Shown here: positions 1 through 6,513 of the stretch, piece after piece
Position numbering within the stretch: the first letter of the stretch is position 1
How the letters are laid out: every line of letters begins with the position of its first letter
Origin: Billgrantia zhangzhouensis
GTDB lineage: Bacteria > Pseudomonadota > Gammaproteobacteria > Pseudomonadales > Halomonadaceae
Length of the DNA: 32,267 nt
Direction: 5' to 3'
Assembly (NCBI RefSeq): GCF_021404465.1
Contig: NZ_JABFTT010000023.1
Span: forward strand, 1-32,267
Notes under the pieces: model-generated
Told to the model about the DNA's origin: nothing
The model's input: only the letters and a program-made list of their open reading frames with translations
Database searches by the model: none
Made by a program: the position numbers and the translations under genes

Positions 1-185
1 TAACCTCGGATGTGGCGATGATGGAAGTGCTCTAAAGCGTCTCGTTGGCCACTGAGAACGGCGTCATCGCCAGATACAGGTATAGGCGGCGGGTATTCGT
101 GTTTTCACACAGCCTCGGTCGTTAGCTGCCATGAGCTTTTATTCAGCCCAGAGCAACCGCCACCATTTCAGCTTACAAACGAACA

Positions 186-252
186 CATACAATCAGCCTA
201 GACGGTTGCTCAGCCCCACACCAGCCACCTACGTCAACGCAATGCCAAAAAG
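186..252. repeat. Intergenic repeat, copy 1
   Basis: This stretch aligns at roughly 75% identity by eye with 6368-6439. Shared blocks include ATCAGCCTA, ACACCAG, a GTCAACG core and the A-run of the adjoining terminator. In both places the repeat lies just beyond the terminator of a minus-strand gene, GST here and pcaG there. I do not recognise the family. It may be a dispersed intergenic repeat of this genome, or a common ancestral 3' flank. Confidence 0.5.
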
Positions 253-282
253 CCGAAAGCCAGCGCAATGGCTGGTTCTCGG
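247..282 (-). terminator. Rho-independent terminator of the GST gene
   Basis: Read on the minus strand, a 12-bp stem (271-282 paired with 253-264, two G-T wobbles) with a 6-nt loop is followed by CTTTTTGG. It lies about 40 bp beyond the GST stop codon. Its stem resembles the terminators at 1413-1449, 3088-3123 and 6433-6468. Confidence 0.75.
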
Positions 283-318
283 TGCTGACAACCGCTCTAT
301 GGCCTCGCTGGGACAGGC

Positions 319-942
319 CTAACTCTCCATTGCCGCGAACGCTGCGGCGATGGTGGGCGGTGCCGTGGGGCGGGCGTACATTGTTGCTAGGTACTCTCTC
401 AGCCGCGGGGCGGCGTCGAGCAAGTTCTCTTCGTTGGCCCAGTCCAGGGTATAGGCGGCATTGAAGTCGGCGACGCTGAGCCGGTCGCCGACGAGGTACT
501 CGCGCTCCTGCATGTGCCGCTCCAGCACCGCCAGCATCTCCCTGCACTCCTGCCTGGCCAGGTCGACGTCCTGGGGTATGCGCATCTCGTCCGGGTAGAG
601 GAAGGTGTGGCGGGCGATGCGCCACAGCGGTGGCTCAATTTCGGTCATCAGGAAGAAGATCCAGCGGTACATCTGGGCGCGTTCTTCCACAGCGCTGGGG
701 ATGAAACCCGCCTGTGGATATTTCTCGGCCAGGTAGAGCTGTATCGCGGCCGATTCGGTGATTATCTGGTCGCCATCGACCAGCACCGGGACCTTGGCGG
801 CGGGGTTGAGCCCGAGAAAGTCTGGCTGGTGGTGCTCTCCTTGCATGAGATCCACCGGGACCTGTTCATACTCCAGGCCGAGCTCGTTGAGCATCCAGAT
901 CACGCGCAGGGTACGGGTCGGGGGCGTTCCGTAGAGTTTCAT
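319..942 (-). CDS. Glutathione S-transferase family protein
   Basis: A 207-residue protein of normal GST length, probably a cytosolic dimer that conjugates glutathione to electrophiles. The N-terminal thioredoxin-like domain (about 1-78) starts MKLYGTPPTRTLRV and has the cis-proline segment AKVPVLVD (about 49-56) followed by ESAAI (63-67), the usual glutathione-binding element. The all-helical C-terminal domain carries VGDRLSVADF, the N-capping box typical of the fold. The reading frame extends upstream to 972, but the MKLYG start at 942 (or the ATG at 945) fits the family. A 3' fragment of a second GST lies at 1519-1649. The substrate cannot be told; nearness to the pca genes is compatible with aromatic metabolism but proves nothing. 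Confidence 0.9.
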   Translation of the reverse strand: MKLYGTPPTRTLRVIWMLNELGLEYEQVPVDLMQGEHHQPDFLGLNPAAKVPVLVDGDQIITESAAIQLYLAEKYPQAGFIPSAVEERAQMYRWIFFLMTEIEPPLWRIARHTFLYPDEMRIPQDVDLARQECREMLAVLERHMQEREYLVGDRLSVADFNAAYTLDWANEENLLDAAPRLREYLATMYARPTAPPTIAAAFAAMES

Positions 943-1034
943 CATGTTCCGGCTCCATCGATTGGCAGGCATCTGCCGTTTCGCCTGTTTCCGGAACTCA
1001 TCGAACGGGGTCGCGCGCTATCGACACTCCATAA

Positions 1035-1069
1035 CGAGAAGAGCCAGCGCAAGGCGCTGGCTCTTCTCG
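1035..1069. terminator. Perfect 16-bp inverted repeat, probable terminator
   Basis: Positions 1035-1050 and 1054-1069 are exact reverse complements separated by 3 nt. The hairpin lies between the end of the 63-residue gene (stop at 1111) and the start of the GST gene, so it probably ends transcription of the small gene on the minus strand. It is followed there only by TTAT, so the U-tract is weak. Confidence 0.6.
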
Positions 1070-1110
1070 TCGTATCTGATTACCGGGCCTACTGGGCCAG
1101 GCACTACTCG

Positions 1111-1302
1111 TTAGAGGTAGTAGTTGTTGCGCAGACGGGGCGCATGCTGACGGTAGGCAGCTTCGCTCATCCGCTCGAGCAGACGGTAGGCAGCTTCGCT
1201 CATCCGCTCGAGCAGACGGTACGCGGCAGAGCCGATGCGCTTGATCAGGGAAGCGCTGGTTTGGGTGGCGACTGCGGTATGGGAAAGCGTCTGGGTGGTC
1301 AT
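1111..1302 (-). CDS. Small basic protein with an 11-residue tandem repeat
   Basis: A 63-residue protein of unknown function. The N-terminus (about 1-18) is Ser/Thr/Ala-rich. The rest is an amphipathic, Arg-rich helix made of three related 11-residue units, GSAAYRLLERM, SEAAYRLLERM and SEAAYRQHAPR, ending in RNNYYL. The DNA of two units is an exact 33-bp tandem copy (1149-1214), so the length may vary between strains. General character (short, Arg-rich, helical) recalls the DUF1127-type small proteins of proteobacteria, but I do not see their conserved core and do not assign it. It has its own palindromic upstream site (1353-1368) and a strong downstream hairpin (1035-1069), suggesting a separately expressed gene. 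The start is the ATG at 1302, with no strong ribosome binding site. Confidence 0.6.
   Translation of the reverse strand: MTTQTLSHTAVATQTSASLIKRIGSAAYRLLERMSEAAYRLLERMSEAAYRQHAPRLRNNYYL
1149..1214. repeat. Exact 33-bp tandem duplication inside a coding region
   Basis: Positions 1149-1181 and 1182-1214 are identical. The unit is 33 bp, so it adds 11 codons without shifting the frame. A degenerate third unit follows from 1215. Lack of any mismatch suggests a recent event. Confidence 0.95.
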
Positions 1303-1352
1303 GGCTGAGTATCTCGGTTACTTCATGAGGATGCTAACAGAATACTCGAAAT

Positions 1353-1368
1353 TTAGACTTTGGTCTAA
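1353..1368. promoter_or_regulatory. Palindrome upstream of the 63-residue gene
   Basis: TTAGAC-TTTG-GTCTAA is a perfect 6+4+6 inverted repeat about 50 bp upstream of the start codon at 1302, within a locally AT-rich stretch. Position and symmetry suit a regulator operator. The protein that binds it is unknown. Confidence 0.4.
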
Positions 1369-1412
1369 CTCATTAACCTTTAGTCGCAATGACCTGCGTC
1401 ATGCCAATAGCC

Positions 1413-1449
1413 AAAAAAACCGAGAGCCTGCGCATGCGCCGGCTCTCGG
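1413..1449 (-). terminator. Terminator left behind with the GST remnant
   Basis: On the minus strand a 9-bp stem (1441-1449 with 1420-1428) encloses a self-complementary GCGCATGCGC loop and is followed by seven T residues. It lies about 70 bp beyond the stop codon of the GST fragment at 1519, so it is the terminator that once served that gene. Confidence 0.75.
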
Positions 1450-1518
1450 TGTCTTGCGGCCCTTATCGGGTTGGTTCTCTACAGCGGGCTAGGATGCTAG
1501 TCGGCCGCCTGGGAGCCG

Positions 1519-1649
1519 CTACACGGCCATGACATAGGCGGCGTTGAAGTCGGCGACGCTGAGCCGGTCGCCGACGAGGTACTCGCGCTCCTGCAGGTGG
1601 CGCCCAAGCACCGTCAGCATTTCACTGCACTCCTGCCTGGCCAGGTCGG
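1519..1649 (-). pseudogene. 3' remnant of a second GST gene
   Basis: The minus strand encodes DLARQECSEMLTVLGRHLQE, then EREYLVGDRLSVADFNAAYV, and stops at 1519. This matches the C-terminal domain of the intact GST (319-942) with about five substitutions in 38 residues, then diverges just before the stop. Nothing upstream of 1649 resembles the missing two thirds; the neighbouring SDR gene ends 13 bp further on. It reads as the leftover of a tandem or imported GST paralogue whose 5' part was replaced. Confidence 0.8.
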
Positions 1650-1662
1650 ATTTGAGCGGCCA

Positions 1663-2409
1663 TCAGACTTGTGCGGCCCCGCCGTCAGCGAAGACCTCGC
1701 TACCGGTCATGAAGCTGCTTTCGTCCGAGGCAAGAAAGAGCGCCACCGCTGCCGTCTCCTTGGGATGCCCGATACGACCGAGAGGTATCTGGGAGGCAAA
1801 GCCCTCCAGCAACGCATCTTCCTCGCCGGCATTTGCCAAGCCCTTGAGGCCGGGTGTCTCGGTGGCGCCGGGAGAGAGCACGTTTACGCGGATGCCTGTC
1901 CCTTTCAGGTCCAGCGCCCAACTTCGGGCAAAATTGCGAATTGCAGCCTTGGTCGCGCTGTAGACGCTGAACGCAGGCGTTCCCGTCGAGCCGGTGGTCG
2001 AACCGGTGAGGATGATGGATCCACCGGCCTGCATAAGCGGCAAAGCCTTTTGCACCGTGAATAGCGTTCCTTTGACATTGACGTCGAAGGTCAAATCGAA
2101 CGACGCCTCATCGATGGTGCCAAGCGGAGCTAGCTTTCCAAGCCCGGCATTGGCGAAAAGAATGTCTATTCGTCCGCTCTTCGCACGCACCGTCGCGAAC
2201 AGCCGATCAAGGTCGTCCAGACGCGAAACGTCGCCCTGCACCGCGGTCGCTCCGGAGCCGATCGTCTCCACCGCCCTGTCCAGCTCCTCCTGACGACGGC
2301 CGGTAATGAAAACCTCGGCACCTTCTGCCACAAACCGTTTGGCCGTCGCCAGACCGATGCCGCTGTTGCCGCCGGTGATGACGGCGATTTTACCTTCAAG
2401 CCTGCCCAT
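1663..2409 (-). CDS. SDR family NAD(P)-dependent oxidoreductase
   Basis: A 248-residue classical short-chain dehydrogenase/reductase, probably a cytosolic NAD(P)-dependent enzyme acting on an unknown alcohol or carbonyl. Visible elements are the cofactor loop TGGNSGIG (12-19), the basic TGRR (36-39) after strand 2 that hints at NADP preference, NAG (87-89), and the catalytic residues Asn111, Ser137, Tyr150 and Lys154 in YSATK. The frame is open upstream to 2835, but MGRLEGK at 2409 is the family-typical start and has AGGAGA about 6 nt upstream. It is divergent from an HxlR regulator, which usually controls its neighbour. Its 3' end abuts a GST remnant, marking a rearrangement joint. Confidence 0.92.
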   Translation of the reverse strand: MGRLEGKIAVITGGNSGIGLATAKRFVAEGAEVFITGRRQEELDRAVETIGSGATAVQGDVSRLDDLDRLFATVRAKSGRIDILFANAGLGKLAPLGTIDEASFDLTFDVNVKGTLFTVQKALPLMQAGGSIILTGSTTGSTGTPAFSVYSATKAAIRNFARSWALDLKGTGIRVNVLSPGATETPGLKGLANAGEEDALLEGFASQIPLGRIGHPKETAAVALFLASDESSFMTGSEVFADGGAAQV

Positions 2410-2486
2410 CTCGATCTCCTGGAAAATGATAACCGCTTCGAGATAGAGAGTAGAGGCTTGCTTTCCTTTCTTAAAGTATGCACCTT

Positions 2487-2500
2487 TTGGTAAGTACCAA
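2487..2500. promoter_or_regulatory. Candidate HxlR operator
   Basis: TTGGTA-AG-TACCAA is a perfect 14-bp palindrome in the 105-bp gap between the divergent SDR and HxlR genes, starting 15 bp before the HxlR start codon. HxlR-type regulators often bind GTAC-containing inverted repeats, and the site holds a GTAC. A role in autoregulation and control of the SDR is inferred. Confidence 0.5.
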
Positions 2501-2514
2501 CTGGAGCATGCGAA

Positions 2515-2865
2515 ATGACAACATCTGGTTTTATCTGCGGGCTGGACGCTGCGTTGGCTGTCATCGGTGGCAAGTGGAAACCTTTGATTCTGTTCCACCT
2601 CGCCCACCAAGCGCGGCGTTATGGCGACCTGAGGCGCGCCATCGGCAATGTCAGTGACAAGATGCTCATTCAGCAACTCAAGGAATTGGAGGCTGATGGA
2701 ATCGTCGACCGGCTCGACTTCAAGGAAATACCGCCGAAAGTCGAATATTCTCTCACTGCGTTCGGCCAGACCCTCGCCGAAGCCTTGAAGCCGCTCTGCG
2801 CCTGGGGAACGGAACATATGACTGAGGTTGAGCACCTGATGTCACGGCGCTCGGTACCGCGATAG
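2515..2865 (+). CDS. HxlR family transcriptional regulator
   Basis: A 116-residue winged-helix regulator of the HxlR family (typically 100-120 residues, binding DNA as a dimer). The diagnostic core is visible: ALAVIGGKWKPLILFHL (13-29), RRYGDLRRAIGNVSDKMLIQ across the recognition region, then LKELEADGIVDR and the wing KVEYSLTAFGQTL. The single Cys9 near the N-terminus (FICGLD) is where redox- or quinone-sensing HxlR members keep their sensor cysteine, so sensing of an electrophile is possible but not shown. The start ATG at 2515 has TGGAG upstream. It is transcribed away from the SDR gene and probably represses it. Confidence 0.92.
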   Translation: MTTSGFICGLDAALAVIGGKWKPLILFHLAHQARRYGDLRRAIGNVSDKMLIQQLKELEADGIVDRLDFKEIPPKVEYSLTAFGQTLAEALKPLCAWGTEHMTEVEHLMSRRSVPR

Positions 2866-2929
2866 CCCGCCTGCGCGAAGACCCCGACCGAGGTGATGCT
2901 CAATCGACGGCCGGCTCTGCAGGATCTCG

Positions 2930-3043
2930 GACGGTGGACGCATCATCTTCATCGGCCCGGGTATCGCCAGCCGTGTAGGTTTACCCGGGGTAGCGGAATA
3001 CCTCAGCGGCGCTGTGCTGAACGTGTCCGATGGGTACCAGATC
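2930..3043 (+). pseudogene. Internally deleted SDR remnant
   Basis: The + strand reads DGGRIIFIGPGIASRVGLPG then VAEYLSGAVLNVSDGYQI and a TGA stop. The first part is SDR strand 5 running up to the catalytic Tyr region; the second resembles the extreme C-terminus of SDR enzymes (usually a TGAxLxVDGGY pattern). The roughly 70 residues normally between them are missing and no start codon fits, so this is a decayed gene. It is not a copy of the SDR at 1663-2409, which lies on the other strand and differs in sequence. Confidence 0.6.
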
Positions 3044-3087
3044 TGAGGCGCTCGGATGGGCCAAGAAGACTCACCCAAGCCACTCAC

Positions 3088-3123
3088 GAAAAGCCGAGAA
3101 CCGGCACGTGCGCCGGCTCTCGG
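3088..3123 (-). terminator. Terminator of the pcaG remnant
   Basis: On the minus strand a 12-bp stem (3112-3123 with 3094-3105, one G-T pair) with a 6-nt loop is followed by CTTTTC. It is the counterpart of the intact pcaG terminator at 6433-6468, with an almost identical stem. Confidence 0.75.
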
Positions 3124-3165
3124 TGTTTACGGCCCAAGGGGGCGATTCGCAGCGGTAGTGGCGAA

Positions 3166-3309
3166 TCAGAAATCGAAGAACACCGTCTCGCCTTCACCCT
3201 GCAGCCTGATGTCGAGGCGGTAGCGCACCTTGCCGTCTGCCTCTTCGCGCTTGGCGATGAGGGTCTGGCGGCGGGTCGGCGATTCGATGCGGGAGAGTAC
3301 CGAGTAGGC
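3166..3309 (-). pseudogene. 3' remnant of pcaG (displaced gene end)
   Basis: This 144-bp stretch aligns without gaps to 6514-6657, the 3' end of the intact pcaG, with nine differences. The first seven, counted from the stop codon, are synonymous; only the two at the inner edge change residues. It still encodes the natural C-terminus ending GETVFFDF and stop, and keeps its own terminator (3088-3123). No 5' part exists: past 3309 the sequence turns into AT-rich DNA leading to the helicase. The copy therefore comes from a functional pcaG of a slightly different allele and now forms one flank of the inserted helicase gene. Confidence 0.9.
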
Positions 3310-3380
3310 TTTACCTTATCGAGATGGCAATGCGCGGCATAGGAAGCCCTTAGCAAGCAACCGTAGATTCGCAGACTCCA

Positions 3381-6320
3381 TTATGGGCTGGTTACGACTT
3401 TGATATCCGAGCCAGATACATTCTTTATGTACGAGTAGCTGGTTCCAAGCACAGCAAGTTGTTCGGCGGAAATTTTTTCTGCAGATATTGCGGGCTGGAC
3501 GATCACAAACCTGAAGACCATTTCGTGATCGTGGCATTTGTTGCGAAGCAGCTCAAGCTGCTTGGGGTCACCCTTGAGAATTCTTATAAAACCTTTCGGC
3601 AAAGACTTCTGATACCGATCCATCAGTCGATCAAAGAATTTTTCTTGCGTGTGAAGCCATTTAACAGATCTTGATGCTTGACCGCAGACCTCATAGACAT
3701 CATCTACGCGCGCACCAGGCCGGACCACTCCCTCCTTCATCGGACAAAACTTACAGTGATAAAGGTCAACGTAAATGACGTCCTTAGACTCTCTTATAGC
3801 CACGAGATCCGCAATTTCTCCGCTTCCATCGTCATTAAAAATAAATGCGTAGTCACTCTCAATTCTGCTAAAAGTAAAACCTTGCACGGTGTCTAGATCG
3901 CGTTCCGCTCGCATGGATTCTTTGTGAATCTTGGTCGCTCCCCACTCCCAAGCCTCTATCAGTGCAATCGGAAGCTTGATGCCCAGGCCATTTGGTGTAA
4001 AGAACCTATAATTTCCCTCTATGATCGCACCATCTACGCCTAGTAAAACCAAGGGATTTGCATCAAGATACAGCTCAAGCGGGCTTTCTTCAGAAAATAT
4101 AATTTTTACTTCAGGGCATGAGAATTTGTAACTATCCTCATACAACCGTATAGAAATTACGGGGAGCTGATGCTCAGTTCCATCTTCCGCCATACCAAGG
4201 ACGGGAATGCTCAACGTCAAATCATCAACCCGCTGGATTTTCCCAAGCTGAATGTCGAGAAGATTAAAGATTTTTCCATTAAAATACAACGAGATCCTCT
4301 GCTCATTCTCAATTGCGATTGTCTCTGGCCAATCTGCATAGAATAGTCCCCTCGGCCAACTGTCTGTAATTTTCTCCGCGCGCATCACGTCTTTAAGGAT
4401 ATCGGAAGGATGGATTGTGGCGTCGTTAATTTTTCTGGAGACGCGCCTACACCACTCTATCCAATACATAATGCTGGATGAATTCATCTCCCATATCTTT
4501 CCCTTATGGGAGCAACCGACGGTGGTTCGCTCGCCTAGCTCAAAACCGGTCGCAAAGATATTGGATTTTTTCGCTGTTCCATTTTCGATTTCGCTGATAA
4601 CGGTATTGATATCCCGCCCAACGTGCATTGTAAATCTAAGATCTTTGCGCGCTCTGGAGAGCCCAACATTCTGCAATCTCATAAGTTTTATGTTATGCAA
4701 GGTTCGGAAGGTAGGTTCGCCATTGATTCTCCTGGATTTCTTCGCAATCAGGTTCAAAAAATACGTTGCTTGAGACTCATCCCCTGAAGTATGGATAAAT
4801 AGAGTGCTATCAGCAGCGTGATAGTACGCCAAGTACAGGATCCAATTAGTGTCAACAATTTCTGATGTTTGAGCCCATCCTACGGGACTCTCGCGTCTCG
4901 TCACCATGATGATGGTGTCTGCCTCATCATTGATAGAGAAGAACTGCAGCATCTCCTTTCTTCTTGAGAAACGCTTCGCTTGCTCTGGCCTCCAATGGTC
5001 GCGCGCCACGTGAAACGCGACGGCACTAACCTTCGGATTAGGATTTAATCCAAAGATATTTTCTGCGTTAGTGTTATCGGAAAATTGCTCGGTGAAGGCT
5101 TCCTTCTCAATCTCTCGGTTAATTTTTTCGTGGCTCACATCTCTGATCACTGAACTCCAGTCGGCACTCTCTTTGTAAAGAGCTGCCATCTGGTGATCGA
5201 TTTTTTGATTCGCGATATTTGAGACGAATTTTGCATCACCAAGCTTATCATCAACCCGGGTCAGACGACCGATAAACTGAAGCGTGACTGCAGGGCTTTT
5301 GTGCTGATCATGGATAGCAGCAATCTTCAGCTCAGGCAGGTCAAAACCTTCGCCAAGCATGTCCACACAAACGATAATCTTGTGTTTCTTTTGAACTATT
5401 TCGTCAAGAATATTAAGTCGATTTTTCACCTTGCTATGGATGAGAACGGGCGAGAGATCTTCATGCCGCTTATATATTAAAAAAAGTTCTTCGGCACGCT
5501 TCTGAGATTTCGCACGCACCATCAGCAAGTGGTTTAAACCAAGAGCCAGGTCGCTGCGCAGCAATTCCACAGCCTTTTCTGAAATAACTTGATCAGCCAG
5601 ATCTAAGTTGTATTCGCGAACCGGATGGAACTCTATCGGCTTGAAGTAGCCATCATTCTGAGCATCTTTAAGTGGATAATTGTATATGATTTTTCCTTCT
5701 ATGGGCTGACTGTCTTCTCTGAAAGGTGTGGCTGTAAATTGTAGACAAGGCTTTGCTTTGAAGGCGTTTTTCACCCTCCACCAAGTCTTCGCCGCGACAT
5801 GGTGTGCCTCATCAATAATCAAATGACTGCAAAGACTTGACAATGCCTGAAGAGCATCTTCTTCGAAACGCTGTAACGTCTGCGGAGTCGCAACAATAAC
5901 ATTCGCCTCGGCAAGCTGCGCTACGTCTTCGACAGACATTTTTGAGCTAAGTGCATTCACGATTGGATTAAGTGCAATGTCGGACACTGCTCCGATCTCG
6001 CGCAACTTCTTCAGCCCTCGGCATTTCTCTACAAGTTGGGTGCGTAATGCATCAGATGGGACGAGAAAAAGAGTTCTTGAAAGCCGGCCTGCGATTAACA
6101 ACCCCAGCATGGTATCCGTCTTCCCTGTACCAGTGGGCATTACGACTGTTCCAGTCGTTGTAGGAGACATCACCAGGTGTCCAAGAGCCGCGTATAGTGC
6201 TGCTAGCTGAGGCTTACGCAAGCCTGGTGTTGCAGTTCCACGATCTGCCAGCTTGAAATTGAAAAGGTGATGCTTCCAGCTTTTATAGACGTCGGAGTAA
6301 TTCCCTGCATCGTTGGCCAT
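3381..6320 (-). CDS. DEAD/DEAH-box SF2 helicase with possible C-terminal nuclease-like domain
   Basis: About 979 residues from the ATG at 6320; an in-frame TTG at 6332 gives 983 and neither start has a clear ribosome binding site. In the 983 numbering the SF2 motifs are MPTGTGKT (65-72), LIIDEAHH (171-178), FTATPFR (199-205), GEGFDLPE (327-334) and QFIGRLTR (352-359), so the motor looks active. Residues about 380-820 match nothing I recognise. Near the C-terminus GEIADLVAI (838-846), VIYVDLYHCKF (852-862) and GARVDDVYEVCGQ (873-885) look like strand-strand-helix of a PD-(D/E)xK-type fold with His replacing the usual acidic residue two before Lys861. This is an inference. The gene is clearly AT-richer than all neighbours and stands alone between duplicated pcaG ends, indicating horizontal transfer. 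A DNA-targeting anti-phage role is plausible; I cannot tie it to a named system. Confidence 0.85.
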   Translation of the reverse strand: MANDAGNYSDVYKSWKHHLFNFKLADRGTATPGLRKPQLAALYAALGHLVMSPTTTGTVVMPTGTGKTDTMLGLLIAGRLSRTLFLVPSDALRTQLVEKCRGLKKLREIGAVSDIALNPIVNALSSKMSVEDVAQLAEANVIVATPQTLQRFEEDALQALSSLCSHLIIDEAHHVAAKTWWRVKNAFKAKPCLQFTATPFREDSQPIEGKIIYNYPLKDAQNDGYFKPIEFHPVREYNLDLADQVISEKAVELLRSDLALGLNHLLMVRAKSQKRAEELFLIYKRHEDLSPVLIHSKVKNRLNILDEIVQKKHKIIVCVDMLGEGFDLPELKIAAIHDQHKSPAVTLQFIGRLTRVDDKLGDAKFVSNIANQKIDHQMAALYKESADWSSVIRDVSHEKINREIEKEAFTEQFSDNTNAENIFGLNPNPKVSAVAFHVARDHWRPEQAKRFSRRKEMLQFFSINDEADTIIMVTRRESPVGWAQTSEIVDTNWILYLAYYHAADSTLFIHTSGDESQATYFLNLIAKKSRRINGEPTFRTLHNIKLMRLQNVGLSRARKDLRFTMHVGRDINTVISEIENGTAKKSNIFATGFELGERTTVGCSHKGKIWEMNSSSIMYWIEWCRRVSRKINDATIHPSDILKDVMRAEKITDSWPRGLFYADWPETIAIENEQRISLYFNGKIFNLLDIQLGKIQRVDDLTLSIPVLGMAEDGTEHQLPVISIRLYEDSYKFSCPEVKIIFSEESPLELYLDANPLVLLGVDGAIIEGNYRFFTPNGLGIKLPIALIEAWEWGATKIHKESMRAERDLDTVQGFTFSRIESDYAFIFNDDGSGEIADLVAIRESKDVIYVDLYHCKFCPMKEGVVRPGARVDDVYEVCGQASRSVKWLHTQEKFFDRLMDRYQKSLPKGFIRILKGDPKQLELLRNKCHDHEMVFRFVIVQPAISAEKISAEQLAVLGTSYSYIKNVSGSDIKVVTSP

Positions 6321-6346
6321 TTTATTTACCAAATCGAGGTATGAAA

Positions 6347-6366
6347 ATTAGTACCGCTAGACTAAT
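6347..6366. promoter_or_regulatory. Inverted repeat upstream of the helicase gene
   Basis: ATTAGT-N8-ACTAAT is a 6+8+6 inverted repeat 26 bp upstream of the ATG at 6320, in AT-rich DNA that must hold the helicase promoter. It could be an operator. No convincing -35/-10 pair stands out. Confidence 0.3.
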
Positions 6367-6367
6367 A

Positions 6368-6439
6368 ACTATATGGCATCAGCCTATACGTCATGGCAGT
6401 CCTACACCAGCGACCTAAGTCAACGTAAGCCCAAAAAAC
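6368..6439. repeat. Intergenic repeat, copy 2
   Basis: This is the partner of 186-252 (about 75% identical by eye), again just beyond a terminator, here that of pcaG. It also marks the point where GC-rich host sequence gives way to the AT-rich helicase segment, so it may mark the right border of the insertion. Confidence 0.5.
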
Positions 6440-6468
6440 CGAGAGCCGGCACGTTTGCCGGCTCTCGG
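6433..6468 (-). terminator. Rho-independent terminator of pcaHG
   Basis: On the minus strand a perfect 12-bp stem (6457-6468 with 6439-6450) and 6-nt loop is followed by six T residues. It starts about 45 bp after the pcaG stop codon and should end the pcaHG transcript. Confidence 0.88.
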
Positions 6469-6513
6469 TTTCTCGCAGCCCCCTTCGGCCAGATTCTCTG
6501 CGGTAGTGGCGGA

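Larger units (their letters stand above)
1..318. other. Left-edge intergenic region
   Basis: No convincing complete gene is visible. Positions 3-35 on the + strand read TSDVAMMEVL followed by a TAA stop, which could be the last codons of a gene entering from the left, but ten residues are too few to identify. The right part contains a dispersed repeat (186-252) and the terminator of the GST gene (247-282), both listed separately. Confidence 0.4.

Noticed and set aside
3..35. C-terminal codons of a gene entering from the left (TSDVAMMEVL)
   Set aside because: Only ten codons are visible, so the frame could be chance; mentioned in the left-edge entry and not called as a gene.
6321..6332. TTG start for the helicase, adding four residues
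   Set aside because: The ATG at 6320 is a better start codon and neither site has a clear ribosome binding site, so the TTG is kept only as an alternative.
3310..6430. tRNA, integrase or terminal inverted repeats at the helicase insertion
   Set aside because: None was seen. The only flanking repeat is the duplicated pcaG end, so I do not call it an integrative element.
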